This document shows, piece after piece, positions 48,157-56,348 of a stretch of DNA of 64,000 nucleotides (its first letter is position 1; the number at the start of each line of letters is the position of its first letter). Source of the DNA: Bacillus sp. HMF5848 (GTDB taxonomy: Bacteria; Bacillota; Bacilli; Bacillales; HMF5848); contig NZ_RWIV01000001.1 of the NCBI RefSeq assembly GCF_003944835.1, forward strand, positions 1,155,501-1,219,500, in the 5' to 3' direction. Under the pieces are notes generated by a model that worked only from the letters and a program-made list of their open reading frames with translations, had not been told where the DNA came from and searched no databases. A program made the translations under genes and the position numbers.

Positions 48157-48331
48157 ATTTAAGCACCAATTCGAGGAGTTTAAGCGCTAAATTTTCATGG
48201 TCGGTGTTTATGCGCCAGAATCAGAGGTTTATGCGTGAAATTTTGCAGTTTATGCGCCAAAATCAGAGGTTTATGCGTGAAATTTCCCAGTTTATGCGCC
48301 AAATTCACGTGTTTATGCGTATTTCAATCTA
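48157..48331 (+). repeat. Exact-period 21-bp tandem repeat between the SDR gene and thiM
   Basis: Units beginning GTTTATGCG start at 48206, 48227, 48248, 48269, 48290 and 48311, exactly 21 bp apart. Diverged units (TTTAAGC) start at 48157 and 48178. Two subtypes alternate (GCGCCAAAAT and GCGTGAAATT), giving a 42-bp higher-order period. An open frame of 64 codons at 48138-48332 encodes heptads starting FMR. It has no ribosome-binding site and is probably a by-product of the 21-bp (7-codon) period. Confidence 0.92.
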
Positions 48332-48369
48332 ATCACAAACAACCCAACATATAAAGGAGGAACCACCCT

Positions 48370-49188
48370 ATGCAACACAAACAAGTCTCAGAGTTACTGA
48401 ACAAAGTAAGACAAACGAACCCACTCATCCACAACATCACAAACGTTGTTGTTACAAACTTCACAGCGAACGGATTGCTAGCACTTGGCGCGTCACCGGT
48501 CATGGCGTACGCCAAAGAAGAGGTGGCTGATATGGCGAAAATCGCAAGTGCGCTTGTACTGAATATCGGTACGCTCGATGAGGACGTGGTCGACGCGATG
48601 ATACTCGCAGGGCAATCCGCTAACGAACATGGCGTCCCGGTTATTTTAGATCCGGTGGGTGCGGGGGCGACGTCATACCGAACGGAGGCAATCGAGCGCA
48701 TTCTTATGCATGTAAAAGTAACATTGATTCGCGGCAATGCTGGTGAAATTGCCACAATCGGAGGCGAGAACTGGCAAATCAAAGGTGTGGACGCTGGGGA
48801 AGGAAACGCTGACTTAGTTGCCTTAGCAAACACCGTCGCCAAAAAGCTAAATACCGCAGTTGTCATAACCGGTAAAGAGGATATCGTTTCAGATGGCGCA
48901 CAAACATTCAAAGTTCAAAACGGTCATCCATTACTCACAAAAGTAACCGGCACGGGTTGCTTACTAACATCTGTCATCGGTGCCTTTATAGCTGTTGAGC
49001 CCAACCCAATCAATGCAGCTGTTGCAGCACTAACAACTTACGGTGTCGCAGCACAACTAGCCGCGAAGCAAGCACCGTCACCAGGCAGCTTCCAAATACA
49101 ATTTTTAGATCAATTAAGTTTACTAGACTCCGAGACTGTCCAACAACTTGCTTCTTTTTCAGAGGTGAATGCAGTTGAAAATCGCTAA
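48370..49188 (+). CDS. thiM: Hydroxyethylthiazole kinase ThiM
   Basis: A 272-residue ribokinase-like enzyme that phosphorylates 4-methyl-5-(2-hydroxyethyl)thiazole in thiamine salvage. Motifs: [54 protein letters not shown], and the catalytic [13 protein letters not shown]. The start follows AAAGGAGG. It overlaps thiD by 14 bp. Confidence 0.95.
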   Translation: MQHKQVSELLNKVRQTNPLIHNITNVVVTNFTANGLLALGASPVMAYAKEEVADMAKIASALVLNIGTLDEDVVDAMILAGQSANEHGVPVILDPVGAGATSYRTEAIERILMHVKVTLIRGNAGEIATIGGENWQIKGVDAGEGNADLVALANTVAKKLNTAVVITGKEDIVSDGAQTFKVQNGHPLLTKVTGTGCLLTSVIGAFIAVEPNPINAAVAALTTYGVAAQLAAKQAPSPGSFQIQFLDQLSLLDSETVQQLASFSEVNAVENR

Positions 49189-49987
49189 AGCATTAACGAT
49201 TGCTGGCTCAGACAGTGGCGGCGGCGCGGGGATTCAGGCTGACTTGAAAACGTTCCAGGAGCTCAACGTTTTTGGCATGTCAGCGATTACCGCGGTTACC
49301 GCCCAAAACACGCTTGGTGTGGATGGGGTGCATCCGATGACGGCGAATGCTGTGAAAGCTCAAATGGATGCAATCGCACATGACATGGGTACCGACGCGC
49401 TGAAAACAGGCATGCTGTTCAACGCCGACATTATTGAAGCCGTCGCTAGCAGCATACAACAATACGGCTGGAGCAACGTCGTCGTGGATCCAGTTATGGT
49501 CGCCAAAGGTGGCGCACCGCTTTTACTTCCAGAAGCTATTGATTCTTTAAAAAGTCATTTGATACCGCTCGCGACCGTCATTACACCGAACATTCCGGAA
49601 GCCGAACTTCTATCCGGCATTGAAATTACTTCAGAACAAAACAAAGAAGCTGTCGCTAAATATCTTCACAACTTAGGTGCGACAAATGTTCTCATTAAAG
49701 GCGGGCACGATGCAACATCAAACGAATCGACCGACTTATTATTCGACGGCGAACAATTTATTTATTTTTCAACAAAAAGAATCTTTACGAAAAATACCCA
49801 CGGTACGGGTTGTACGTTCTCAGCTGCAATAACCGCGGAATTAGCGAAGGGTCAAAAGGTACCGGACGCTGTCAAACTAGCGAAAGACTTTATCCAAGCC
49901 GCCATCTCAGATGATTTAAAAATAGGAAAAGGCCACGGTCCAACGAATCACTGGGCGTACAAAAGGGGTCTTGTCCATGAATCGTGA
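49175..49987 (+). CDS. thiD: Hydroxymethylpyrimidine (phosphate) kinase ThiD
   Basis: A 270-residue ribokinase-fold enzyme that phosphorylates HMP and HMP-P. Motifs: [42 protein letters not shown] and [12 protein letters not shown]. The ATG at 49169 touches the GAGGTG site, so the in-frame TTG at 49175, with 7-nt spacing, is more likely. It overlaps both thiM and thiE, so the operon is translationally coupled. Confidence 0.93.
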   Translation: MKIAKALTIAGSDSGGGAGIQADLKTFQELNVFGMSAITAVTAQNTLGVDGVHPMTANAVKAQMDAIAHDMGTDALKTGMLFNADIIEAVASSIQQYGWSNVVVDPVMVAKGGAPLLLPEAIDSLKSHLIPLATVITPNIPEAELLSGIEITSEQNKEAVAKYLHNLGATNVLIKGGHDATSNESTDLLFDGEQFIYFSTKRIFTKNTHGTGCTFSAAITAELAKGQKVPDAVKLAKDFIQAAISDDLKIGKGHGPTNHWAYKRGLVHES

Positions 49988-50615
49988 CGCACTGCAAGTG
50001 TACTTTATTATGGGAAGTCCGAACTGCCGCGTCGATCCAGCGACCGTATTACAAGAAGCGATAGCAGGCGGCATCACAATGTTTCAGTTTCGCGAAAAAG
50101 GCCAGGGAGCGTTACATGGCCCGAAAAAGCTCGCACTTGCTCGCGAACTGCAAGCAAAGTGCAAACACCACGGCATTCCATTTATCGTAAACGATGATAT
50201 TGATCTAGCTGTAAAACTAAACGCAGACGGGGTTCACATCGGGCAAGAGGATGAATCGTGCGAGTCCGTAAGAAAGAGACTCGGCCCGGACAAAATCATC
50301 GGAGTATCGGCTCATAGTTTACAAGAAGCAAAGCTCGCGATTGAACAAGGCGCGGACTACTTAGGCATCGGTCCCATATTCCCCACCTCAACAAAAGAAG
50401 ATGCCAAAGCAGCTAGCGGCGTGACTTTAATCAAGGAAATCCGCGAAGCTGGACTCACTATTCCTATCGTTGGCATTGGCGGCATAAACGCAAACAACGC
50501 CCGTGAAGTCATCGAAGCAGGGGCCGATGGCGTATCTGTCATAACTGCGATATCCGAGGCCGCATCACCGCGCACGGCAACAGAACTTTTAAAAGAAAGC
50601 GTAACAAACGGCTAA
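49977..50615 (+). CDS. thiE: Thiamine phosphate synthase ThiE
   Basis: A 212-residue TIM-barrel enzyme that joins HMP-PP and thiazole phosphate to thiamine phosphate. Motifs: [64 protein letters not shown] and [13 protein letters not shown] 49977 lies 8 nt after AGGGG, inside the thiD 3' end. The stop codon is in the left arm of the terminator. Confidence 0.95.
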   Translation: MNRDALQVYFIMGSPNCRVDPATVLQEAIAGGITMFQFREKGQGALHGPKKLALARELQAKCKHHGIPFIVNDDIDLAVKLNADGVHIGQEDESCESVRKRLGPDKIIGVSAHSLQEAKLAIEQGADYLGIGPIFPTSTKEDAKAASGVTLIKEIREAGLTIPIVGIGGINANNAREVIEAGADGVSVITAISEAASPRTATELLKESVTNG

Positions 50616-50641
50616 TTCCATATTTCGGAATTAGCTTTTTT
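50611..50641 (+). terminator. Terminator of the thi operon
   Basis: GCTAATTCC and GGAATTAGC form a perfect 9-bp stem with a 7-nt loop and a T6 run. It overlaps the thiE stop codon. Confidence 0.93.
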
Positions 50642-50672
50642 GGTATGATAGGCTCATAAGGGAGGCGAGACC

Positions 50673-51182
50673 ATGAACGTTGTAATTCGCGAAGCAAAAC
50701 TAATAGATGCCCCGCAAATCATAGAGCACGTCCAAACGGTGTTAACAGAATCGACCTTTATGCTGATGACACCAGATGAATTTTCGCTAACAGTCAAAGA
50801 AGAAGAGAAGTTTTTACAAAAATCAAAAGAAGACCGCAATTTAGCTCTTGTCGCCGAGGCTGACGGCAAAATTGTAGGATTCATGACTTTTAGACGTAGC
50901 ACTCGTCAACGCATGAAGCACCACGGTACCTTTGGTGTAAGTATTCAAGAAGCCTTTTGCAATTTTGGCATTGGTCGTCAAATGATGGCCCACTTGCTCA
51001 GCTGGGCAGAAGCAGACCCTGACATTGAAAAAATTTGTCTTGAAGTGTTCTCTCATAACGAACGGGCAATTCATTTGTATAAAAAGCTCGGATTCGTAGA
51101 AGAAGGCAGACGCTTGCAACACGTAAAATTCGAAGATGGTACATATGTAGACGAAATTGAAATGTACAAGTTTGTTAAATGA
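50673..51182 (+). CDS. GNAT-family N-acetyltransferase
   Basis: A 169-residue Gcn5-related acetyltransferase. N-terminal VVIREAKLIDAPQI is followed by the acetyl-CoA-binding region GTFGVSIQEAFCNFGIGRQMM (the loop is NFGIGR) and the C-terminal NERAIHLYKKLGFVEEGR. The substrate is unknown; the pattern is that of small-molecule or ribosomal N-acetyltransferases. It is monocistronic, with AAGGGAGG before the ATG. Confidence 0.85.
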   Translation: MNVVIREAKLIDAPQIIEHVQTVLTESTFMLMTPDEFSLTVKEEEKFLQKSKEDRNLALVAEADGKIVGFMTFRRSTRQRMKHHGTFGVSIQEAFCNFGIGRQMMAHLLSWAEADPDIEKICLEVFSHNERAIHLYKKLGFVEEGRRLQHVKFEDGTYVDEIEMYKFVK

Positions 51183-51267
51183 TTAAAGCACAATATTACT
51201 CACAGTAATAAGCAATTCCATAGAAAGGCCCTTCAAAAATAACTTAATCAATTCCTTAGTTAAAATA

Positions 51268-51600
51268 TTAAATGGCCACATCAGATTCAAGTTCTGGACT
51301 TAAATGGAACGAAATATTACCATTTGCTACTTTATCCAGATGCCACCACCATTGGCTTAGTGGCTCTTCCGATAATGAAAAATCATAAATTTCTCCAATA
51401 TGTTTAGCCATATTTTTTGCATTTTTAATTAATTGCATATCATAGCTTAATAATTTCATTCTTTCCTCATAATTAAGTTCTTGAATTGCCTTTTCTAACG
51501 TACTTCTTCTGTGTAACATGTCCACTGATTCAAAAGGGCTAACTTCAAAATCATCAACACATTGCCCATAAATTTCTATACTTTTGCTGTGTTCTGACAT
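51268..51600 (-). CDS. Small protein of unknown function
   Basis: A 110-residue soluble protein with no recognised domain. It is acidic and predicted helical in the middle (LEKAIQELNYEERMKLLSYD), with a WWW cluster (QWWWHLDK). The coding call rests on a strong AAGGAGG site 9-10 nt before the ATG and on a composition that looks like a real protein. It has no close neighbours on its strand. Confidence 0.65.
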   Translation of the reverse strand: MSEHSKSIEIYGQCVDDFEVSPFESVDMLHRRSTLEKAIQELNYEERMKLLSYDMQLIKNAKNMAKHIGEIYDFSLSEEPLSQWWWHLDKVANGNISFHLSPELESDVAI

Positions 51601-52010
51601 TACCTAAGGACCTCCTTAAGTCTTCCAATGTTTTCATAATAAACTTATATGAAAAAATCAAAAAGCTATCAGTGTTTCTTCTTCAAATTTTAACATATTT
51701 TAGGGAGAAATTTGTGTGCTAGCAATAGAGGAAAACACATACTAATCTCTTGTAGGAAGAAGATATGCCCGTTTTTAAATATTTTTTAGAAGAGAACTTA
51801 TAAAAAAAGGAGCCTTTCCCCAAATAGAAAGGCTCCTAACTCAATGGCTTACCATTATCAGTATATCCACGATTTGTCACAATTATCCGTGAAAGGGCAA
51901 ATTACAAACGAATTACCCACTAAATGTTTTGCTAGGCCAAGCAGTGTTCATGAGGAATTACCCACATATTTAACGGTTACTATCTCACGACAACCGTTTG
52001 ATTCTAACTA
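51601..52010. other. Intergenic region with a minus-strand terminator
   Basis: No gene is supported here. At 51808-51837 a perfect 11-bp stem (AGGAGCCTTTC / GAAAGGCTCCT) is followed, on the minus strand, by T7, and ends transcription coming from the SDR gene at 52011. Between 51843 and 52010 the sequence repeats GAATTACCCAC and similar pieces, possibly a decayed tandem array. Confidence 0.65.
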
Positions 52011-52874
52011 TTACCCACTCACCGCCGTACCGCCATTTACATGAATCATCTGTCCCGTTATGTAAGACGAATCATCACTCGCTAAAAATACATAGCTTGG
52101 TGCGACTTCCTCAGGTTGTCCCGGACGCTTCATCGGTGTGTTGGAGCCGAACGTAGAAACTTTCTCTGCGTCAAACGTGGACGGAATCAAAGGCGTCCAA
52201 ATCGGGCCAGGTGCCACTCCATTTACACGAATACCTTGTCCTACTAAGTTTTTCGCCAGTGAACGAGTAAACGCCACAATGGCCCCTTTCGTTGATGAGT
52301 AATCAAGCAGCTGCTCGTTACCTTCATAAGCTGTGACAGAGGCTGTATTAATAATACTCGCACCCGACTTCATATGAGGGAGTGCCGCTTTCGTTAAATA
52401 GAAAAAAGAAAAAATATTCGTACGGAACGTTTTCTCAAGCTGATCCGAAGTAATATCTAGCAGACTTTTCTGCGGATGCTGCTCTGCTGCATTATTGACT
52501 AAAATATCAAGCTTACCAAACTCCGCAATCGTATCCTGAACAATCTTCTGACAAAACACCTCACTACCGATATCCCCAGCAATTAGTAAACACCGGCGGC
52601 CTTCCTCTTCAACCTGTCGCTTCGTCTCCTGCGCATCCTGCTCTTCATTTAAATAAGAAATAACAACATCGGCGCCTTCTTTAGCATAATAAATCGCGAC
52701 AGCCTTTCCGATGCCACTATCACCACCCGTAATCACAGCCACTTTCCCTGCTAATTTGCCACTCCCTTTATAAGTAGCATCCTCCGAAACCGGCCGCGGA
52801 TTCATCTCCGTCTCCGTGCCTGGCTGGTGATTTTGATGCTGCGGTGGTTGTAACGGTTGTTTGTTTTGAGTCAT
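52011..52874 (-). CDS. SDR oxidoreductase, general stress protein 39 type
   Basis: A 287-residue SDR with a 35-residue polar N-terminal tail (Gln/Pro/His-rich). The NAD(P) motif is ITGGDSGIGKAVA, then LVNNAAEQHPQ, catalytic Ser in INTASVTAYEGN, Tyr-Lys in DYSSTKGA, and NGVAPGPIWTPLIPS. Tail and length fit B. subtilis GS39 (YdaD), a SigB-dependent stress protein of unknown substrate. I could not find a convincing SigB promoter. The ATG follows TTGGAGG. Confidence 0.88.
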   Translation of the reverse strand: MTQNKQPLQPPQHQNHQPGTETEMNPRPVSEDATYKGSGKLAGKVAVITGGDSGIGKAVAIYYAKEGADVVISYLNEEQDAQETKRQVEEEGRRCLLIAGDIGSEVFCQKIVQDTIAEFGKLDILVNNAAEQHPQKSLLDITSDQLEKTFRTNIFSFFYLTKAALPHMKSGASIINTASVTAYEGNEQLLDYSSTKGAIVAFTRSLAKNLVGQGIRVNGVAPGPIWTPLIPSTFDAEKVSTFGSNTPMKRPGQPEEVAPSYVFLASDDSSYITGQMIHVNGGTAVSG

Positions 52875-52959
52875 GTTGATGTACCTCCAATGGAAAAATT
52901 TATATGTTTAGTATGAAACAAAGTATAGGATATATGAGGGGATTTCATATGCTCCTTTT

Positions 52960-53137
52960 GTTCTTTATAAAAAACAAAATACTTAGATAACTAAAGGAAA
53001 ATACAGAAAATTTAAGGAATTGTGTTCTTTTTAACGAAAAACGAGCGAATTTGGGATTTTTTATTAGTCCTAAAATGTTTTATACTCAATTTGTAAGTCA
53101 GTTCTTGATAAAGAACAAAAAAGGAAAAACAAAGAAC
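52960..53137 (+). promoter_or_regulatory. SinR-type box cluster at the tapA promoter
   Basis: Copies of the SinR consensus GTTCTYT: GTTCTTT at 52960 and 53024, and GTTCTTG at 53101. Reverse-complement AAAGAAC occurs at 53110 and 53131. The 53101/53110 pair forms an inverted repeat. TATACT at 53081-53086 could be the -10, so boxes lie on both sides of it. In B. subtilis SinR represses the tapA operon through such boxes, and a SinR homologue is encoded 7 kb downstream. Confidence 0.65.
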
Positions 53138-53185
53138 AAAAGTGAAGTGACCGTACGTATCTGAAGGGGTGTGAGGACAATAGAC

Positions 53186-54814
53186 ATGAGAAAGAAAAGA
53201 AAGAGTCACTCGAAAAATAAAGGATATAAAATAATACTTCAAGTTGTTGTCATTAACTATTCTTTATATATAACAGGCACTCACATTTCCGATACTGGAG
53301 CGCTCTTCAATGATGTCGAAACTATACATAACAAAATTCAAGTAGGAACATGGGAAACAATCAAGGATTTTTGGGATAAGAGTTCACTTGAGTTTTGTGA
53401 TGTTGGAATCGAACAATTAGAAAATGGCACATTTATAATCTGGGCGACTATAAAAAATGGTAAAGATTCAGAGCAGATGACTAATTCAGTTCCTTTTGAA
53501 GTTTATATGAACGAAGAAGGAAATCCGAAATTTGGTGATAAAGTCCATGATGGTGAAATTCCACCTCTTGCTCCTGGACAAGAATATAAAATCGAATTTA
53601 CACCTCAAGAATCTGGAAAATATAAATTCAAGGCTTATCAAGCTATCGGACATCCTGGAAATAACAGTAGCGATGATAAAGAAAATCGAGGTAACTCTGG
53701 GAACCAAAATAAGGACAACAAGAAACAAGCCAATACAATGTTAGCATTTTCTAGTTTTAGTTTAGATAGTTCTGAGGTGGATGATAACAACTTAGAACGA
53801 CAGGAACTATGGAGTGAAGAGATTACTGTAGATATTTCTGCTACTGAAGCTGTATATGAAGAAGTTTATACAGATCAAAGTAATCAGGCTTTTGCAATAG
53901 AGTTATCAGACCTACCAATTGTGAATGAGCAACCGGGAGATGATGAAGCTCTCGATGATGGTTCAACTGAAGGAGAACAAAAGGACAATCCAGCAGAAGA
54001 TGAGCCAGTAGATGAAGGCACAACTGAAGAGGAAGAAACAGAGGCCGCGCCAACAGACGGTGAGACAGCAGAGGAAGGAACAGAGGACGAACTAGCAGCC
54101 GGTGAGCCAGTAGATGAAGGTACAACGGAAGAGGAAGAAACAGCGGACGAACCAGCAGCCGGTGAGCCAGTAGATGAAGGTACAACGGAAGAGGAAGAAA
54201 CAGCGGACGAACCAGCAACCGGTGAGCCCGTAGATGAAGGTGCAACGGAAGAGGAAGAAACAGAGGACGAACCAGCAGCCGGTGAGCCAGTAGATGAAGG
54301 TACAACGGAAGAGGAAGAAACAGCGGACGAATCAGTAGCCGGTGAGCCAGTAGATGAAGGTACAACGGAAGAGGAAGAAACAGAGGACGAATCAGCAGCC
54401 GGTGAGCCAGTAGATGAAGGTACAACGGAAGAGGAAGAAACAGTGGACGAACCAGCAGCCGGTGAGCCAGTAGATGAAGGTACAACGGAAGAGGAAGAAA
54501 CAGCGGAAGTACCAGCAGCCGGTGAACCTGTAGAACAAGGAACTGAGAACTCGCCAACTGATAATAATCCTAGCTCAGCATCTAATGAATTAGTTAGAGA
54601 AGATAATGATAGTTCAGGTGACTCTGAAAATGATGATGGTGAGAAGAACGATAATGAGGGAAATAAAACGGAGCCAATAGGTGACGAGAATAAAGATGGA
54701 AATGCAGACGAATCTGTAGTTTTAAACAGTAGATACTCAAAGGAAACTAACTCTATTGAAAAAACAATAGATTACTATACGTTTTTTAAGCAGGTGATGA
54801 TAAGTGAAGAATAA
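53186..54814 (+). CDS. tapA: TapA-like amyloid fibre assembly/anchoring protein with acidic tandem repeats
   Basis: A 542-residue exported protein. The N-terminus has a basic stretch and a hydrophobic segment (IILQVVVINYSLYITG). It then follows TapA: TGALFNDVETI, WDKSSLEF, WATIKNG, LAPGQEYKI, and YKFKAYQAIGHPGN. This domain covers about residues 1-160 and would be processed by the SipW encoded next. Residues about 265-450 are acidic repeats, including seven near-identical 20-residue units (GEPVDEGTTEEEET plus six residues). This makes the protein about twice the length of B. subtilis TapA. The GTG at 53171 is too close to its purine-rich site, so ATG 53186 is chosen. It overlaps sipW by 11 bp. 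Confidence 0.85.
   Translation: MRKKRKSHSKNKGYKIILQVVVINYSLYITGTHISDTGALFNDVETIHNKIQVGTWETIKDFWDKSSLEFCDVGIEQLENGTFIIWATIKNGKDSEQMTNSVPFEVYMNEEGNPKFGDKVHDGEIPPLAPGQEYKIEFTPQESGKYKFKAYQAIGHPGNNSSDDKENRGNSGNQNKDNKKQANTMLAFSSFSLDSSEVDDNNLERQELWSEEITVDISATEAVYEEVYTDQSNQAFAIELSDLPIVNEQPGDDEALDDGSTEGEQKDNPAEDEPVDEGTTEEEETEAAPTDGETAEEGTEDELAAGEPVDEGTTEEEETADEPAAGEPVDEGTTEEEETADEPATGEPVDEGATEEEETEDEPAAGEPVDEGTTEEEETADESVAGEPVDEGTTEEEETEDESAAGEPVDEGTTEEEETVDEPAAGEPVDEGTTEEEETAEVPAAGEPVEQGTENSPTDNNPSSASNELVREDNDSSGDSENDDGEKNDNEGNKTEPIGDENKDGNADESVVLNSRYSKETNSIEKTIDYYTFFKQVMISEE
54101..54520 (+). repeat. 60-bp in-frame tandem repeat in tapA
   Basis: Seven consecutive units of exactly 60 bp begin GGTGAGCCAGTAGATGAAGG at 54101 and every 60 bp to 54461. 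They differ at only a few positions. Diverged units flank them (about 54000-54100 and 54521-54540). Each encodes 20 residues, about seven or eight of them Glu or Asp. Confidence 0.97.
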
Positions 54815-55373
54815 TAAAGCAATAAAGCTAATTAGCAACTTACTTAACATTTTACTATTTGCTGTACTTTTATTAATGATTTTCGTAGTTATATCATCTA
54901 AAGCGTCTGGGGGAGAGCCAAATATTTTTGGCTATCAACTAAAATCAGTGCTGTCAGGATCTATGGAACCCACTTTTAAAACAGGGTCAATAATTGCTAT
55001 AAATCCAAATTTTGATGTTAATCAGTTGGAAATAGATGACATTATAACTTATAAAAAAGATCAGAATACAGTAGTTACGCACAGAATTACAGAAGTACTA
55101 AACAATGCGGGTCAATTAATGTTTAGAACAAAAGGTGACAATAACGAAGATTCAGATTTAAATCCAATTATGTCACAAAATGTTATTGGTAAGTACACTG
55201 GTTTCACAATTCCTTTTGTAGGTTATCTTGTTCAATTCGCAGATTCTAGAAATGGCTCTATTGCAATGTTGATAATACCAGGATTACTGCTATTAGGTTA
55301 TTCAGGTTTAACAATTTGGAGAGCAATTTCAGAAATTGAAGGTAAAACAAAGGATAAGTCAGTGCAACACTAA
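54804..55373 (+). CDS. sipW: Signal peptidase I, ER/archaeal type (SipW)
   Basis: A 189-residue membrane signal peptidase. An N-terminal helix is followed by the catalytic Ser in LSGSMEPTFKTGS (about residue 52), a His in place of the bacterial Lys in VVTHRITEV (about residue 92), and the GDNNEDSD region with a catalytic Asp. A second helix lies near the C-terminus. SipW releases TapA and TasA from the membrane. The start is a GTG, with AGGTGATG upstream, and overlaps tapA. Confidence 0.93.
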   Translation: MKNNKAIKLISNLLNILLFAVLLLMIFVVISSKASGGEPNIFGYQLKSVLSGSMEPTFKTGSIIAINPNFDVNQLEIDDIITYKKDQNTVVTHRITEVLNNAGQLMFRTKGDNNEDSDLNPIMSQNVIGKYTGFTIPFVGYLVQFADSRNGSIAMLIIPGLLLLGYSGLTIWRAISEIEGKTKDKSVQH

Positions 55374-55463
55374 TCTTGGTTGATTCTCTTAAGTCATTTA
55401 AGAGTTCAATATATTAAAATTTTACATACCCGATTAGGGGATAAAAGAGGGAGGAAAAACGGA

Positions 55464-56264
55464 ATGAGTATTAAGAAAAAGTTAGGTTTAGGGGTAGCAT
55501 CAGCAGCATTAGGTTTGTCATTAGTAGGTGGAGGAACTTGGGCAGCATTCAACGACACTGCAACAATTAACAACTATTTTGAAGCTGGCACACTAGATTT
55601 ACAAGTTGGAAAAAGTGCTAACAAGCCGATTAGTTTCGACTTAGGTAATCTAAAGCCTGGTGACAACATTCAGCGTATTTTCACACTTGATAATGTTGGT
55701 TCTTTAGCAATTAAAGAAGTGTTAATGGACGGTACTGCAAGTGGATTTGAAGGTCATGGTGACTCATCAAAGATGGACTTCTTATCTCAATTTGAAGTTG
55801 ACTTCATGCAAGTTGACTCTGAAACTAGTCAATGGCAACCAAGACAAGATGTCGTTACTGGAGACTTTACTTTAGCTGACCTTGTTAGTGGAGATGTGTC
55901 TGATATCGCTTCGGCCCATGTTGTAAATGGAAAAATTAACCTTGCTTCTATCGCTGCTGGTACAGATGGAAGAATAGGTATTCCAGTAGATCCAGATGAT
56001 AAAGATGATGTATTCATCCAAATCACATTTAAAAACGATCTTACTAAAAAAGCAAATGGTGAATATGTGCAAAATAAATACATGGGTGATTATGTTGACG
56101 TCTTCTTCAACCTTGAAGCAACGCAATGGGATGGCGTACACGTAGATACAAACCATGGAAATGGTGATGTAAACAATGGCGTTCAAAACTCTGCTGATGG
56201 TTCTAACATGCCATCACCAAGAACTATTGGTTCACCACAACATACTGACGAAGTTAATGACTAA
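55464..56264 (+). CDS. tasA: Major biofilm fibre protein TasA
   Basis: A 266-residue TasA/camelysin protein. The signal region (MSIKKKLGLGVASAALGLSL, then GGGTWAAFND) is nearly the same as in B. subtilis TasA, with a SipW-type cleavage site. The mature part has GTLDLQVG, LGNLKPGDNIQRIFTLDN, GSLAIKEVLMDG, DFLSQFEVDF, QNKYMGDYV and FNLEATQWDG. TasA forms the main protein fibres of the matrix. Codons upstream of ATG 55464 have no support; GAGGGAGG fits this start. It ends the tapA-sipW-tasA operon. Confidence 0.96.
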   Translation: MSIKKKLGLGVASAALGLSLVGGGTWAAFNDTATINNYFEAGTLDLQVGKSANKPISFDLGNLKPGDNIQRIFTLDNVGSLAIKEVLMDGTASGFEGHGDSSKMDFLSQFEVDFMQVDSETSQWQPRQDVVTGDFTLADLVSGDVSDIASAHVVNGKINLASIAAGTDGRIGIPVDPDDKDDVFIQITFKNDLTKKANGEYVQNKYMGDYVDVFFNLEATQWDGVHVDTNHGNGDVNNGVQNSADGSNMPSPRTIGSPQHTDEVND

Positions 56265-56284
56265 TTATTGAAATTGTAGTAATG

Positions 56285-56310
56285 GAAAAGGTGGGTTTTC
56301 CCACCTTTTC
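56285..56310 (+). terminator. Terminator after tasA
   Basis: GAAAAGGTGGG and CCCACCTTTTC form a perfect 11-bp stem with a TTTT loop; the following T-run is weak (TAGTTTAAT), so read-through into the next gene is possible. Confidence 0.75.
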
Positions 56311-56348
56311 TAGTTTAATATATTTACCTTTATTGTGAGGTATCAATT

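Noticed and set aside
48157-48331. Possible CRISPR array or a 64-residue heptad-repeat protein
   Set aside because: There are no unique spacers. The open frame follows automatically from a 21-bp period without stops and has no ribosome-binding site.
51844-52044. 66-codon plus-strand frame before the GS39-type gene
   Set aside because: It overlaps the end of the minus-strand SDR gene, lies just after a terminator, and has no ribosome-binding site.
52875-52960. SigB promoter for the GS39-like gene
   Set aside because: GTTTCA is present, but no matching GGGTAT-type -10 lies at the required distance, so it is not called.
53841-54557. 238-codon minus-strand frame opposite the tapA repeats (Leu/Pro/His-rich)
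   Set aside because: It is the antisense of the 60-bp repeat in tapA; the plus-strand gene is supported by homology and operon context.
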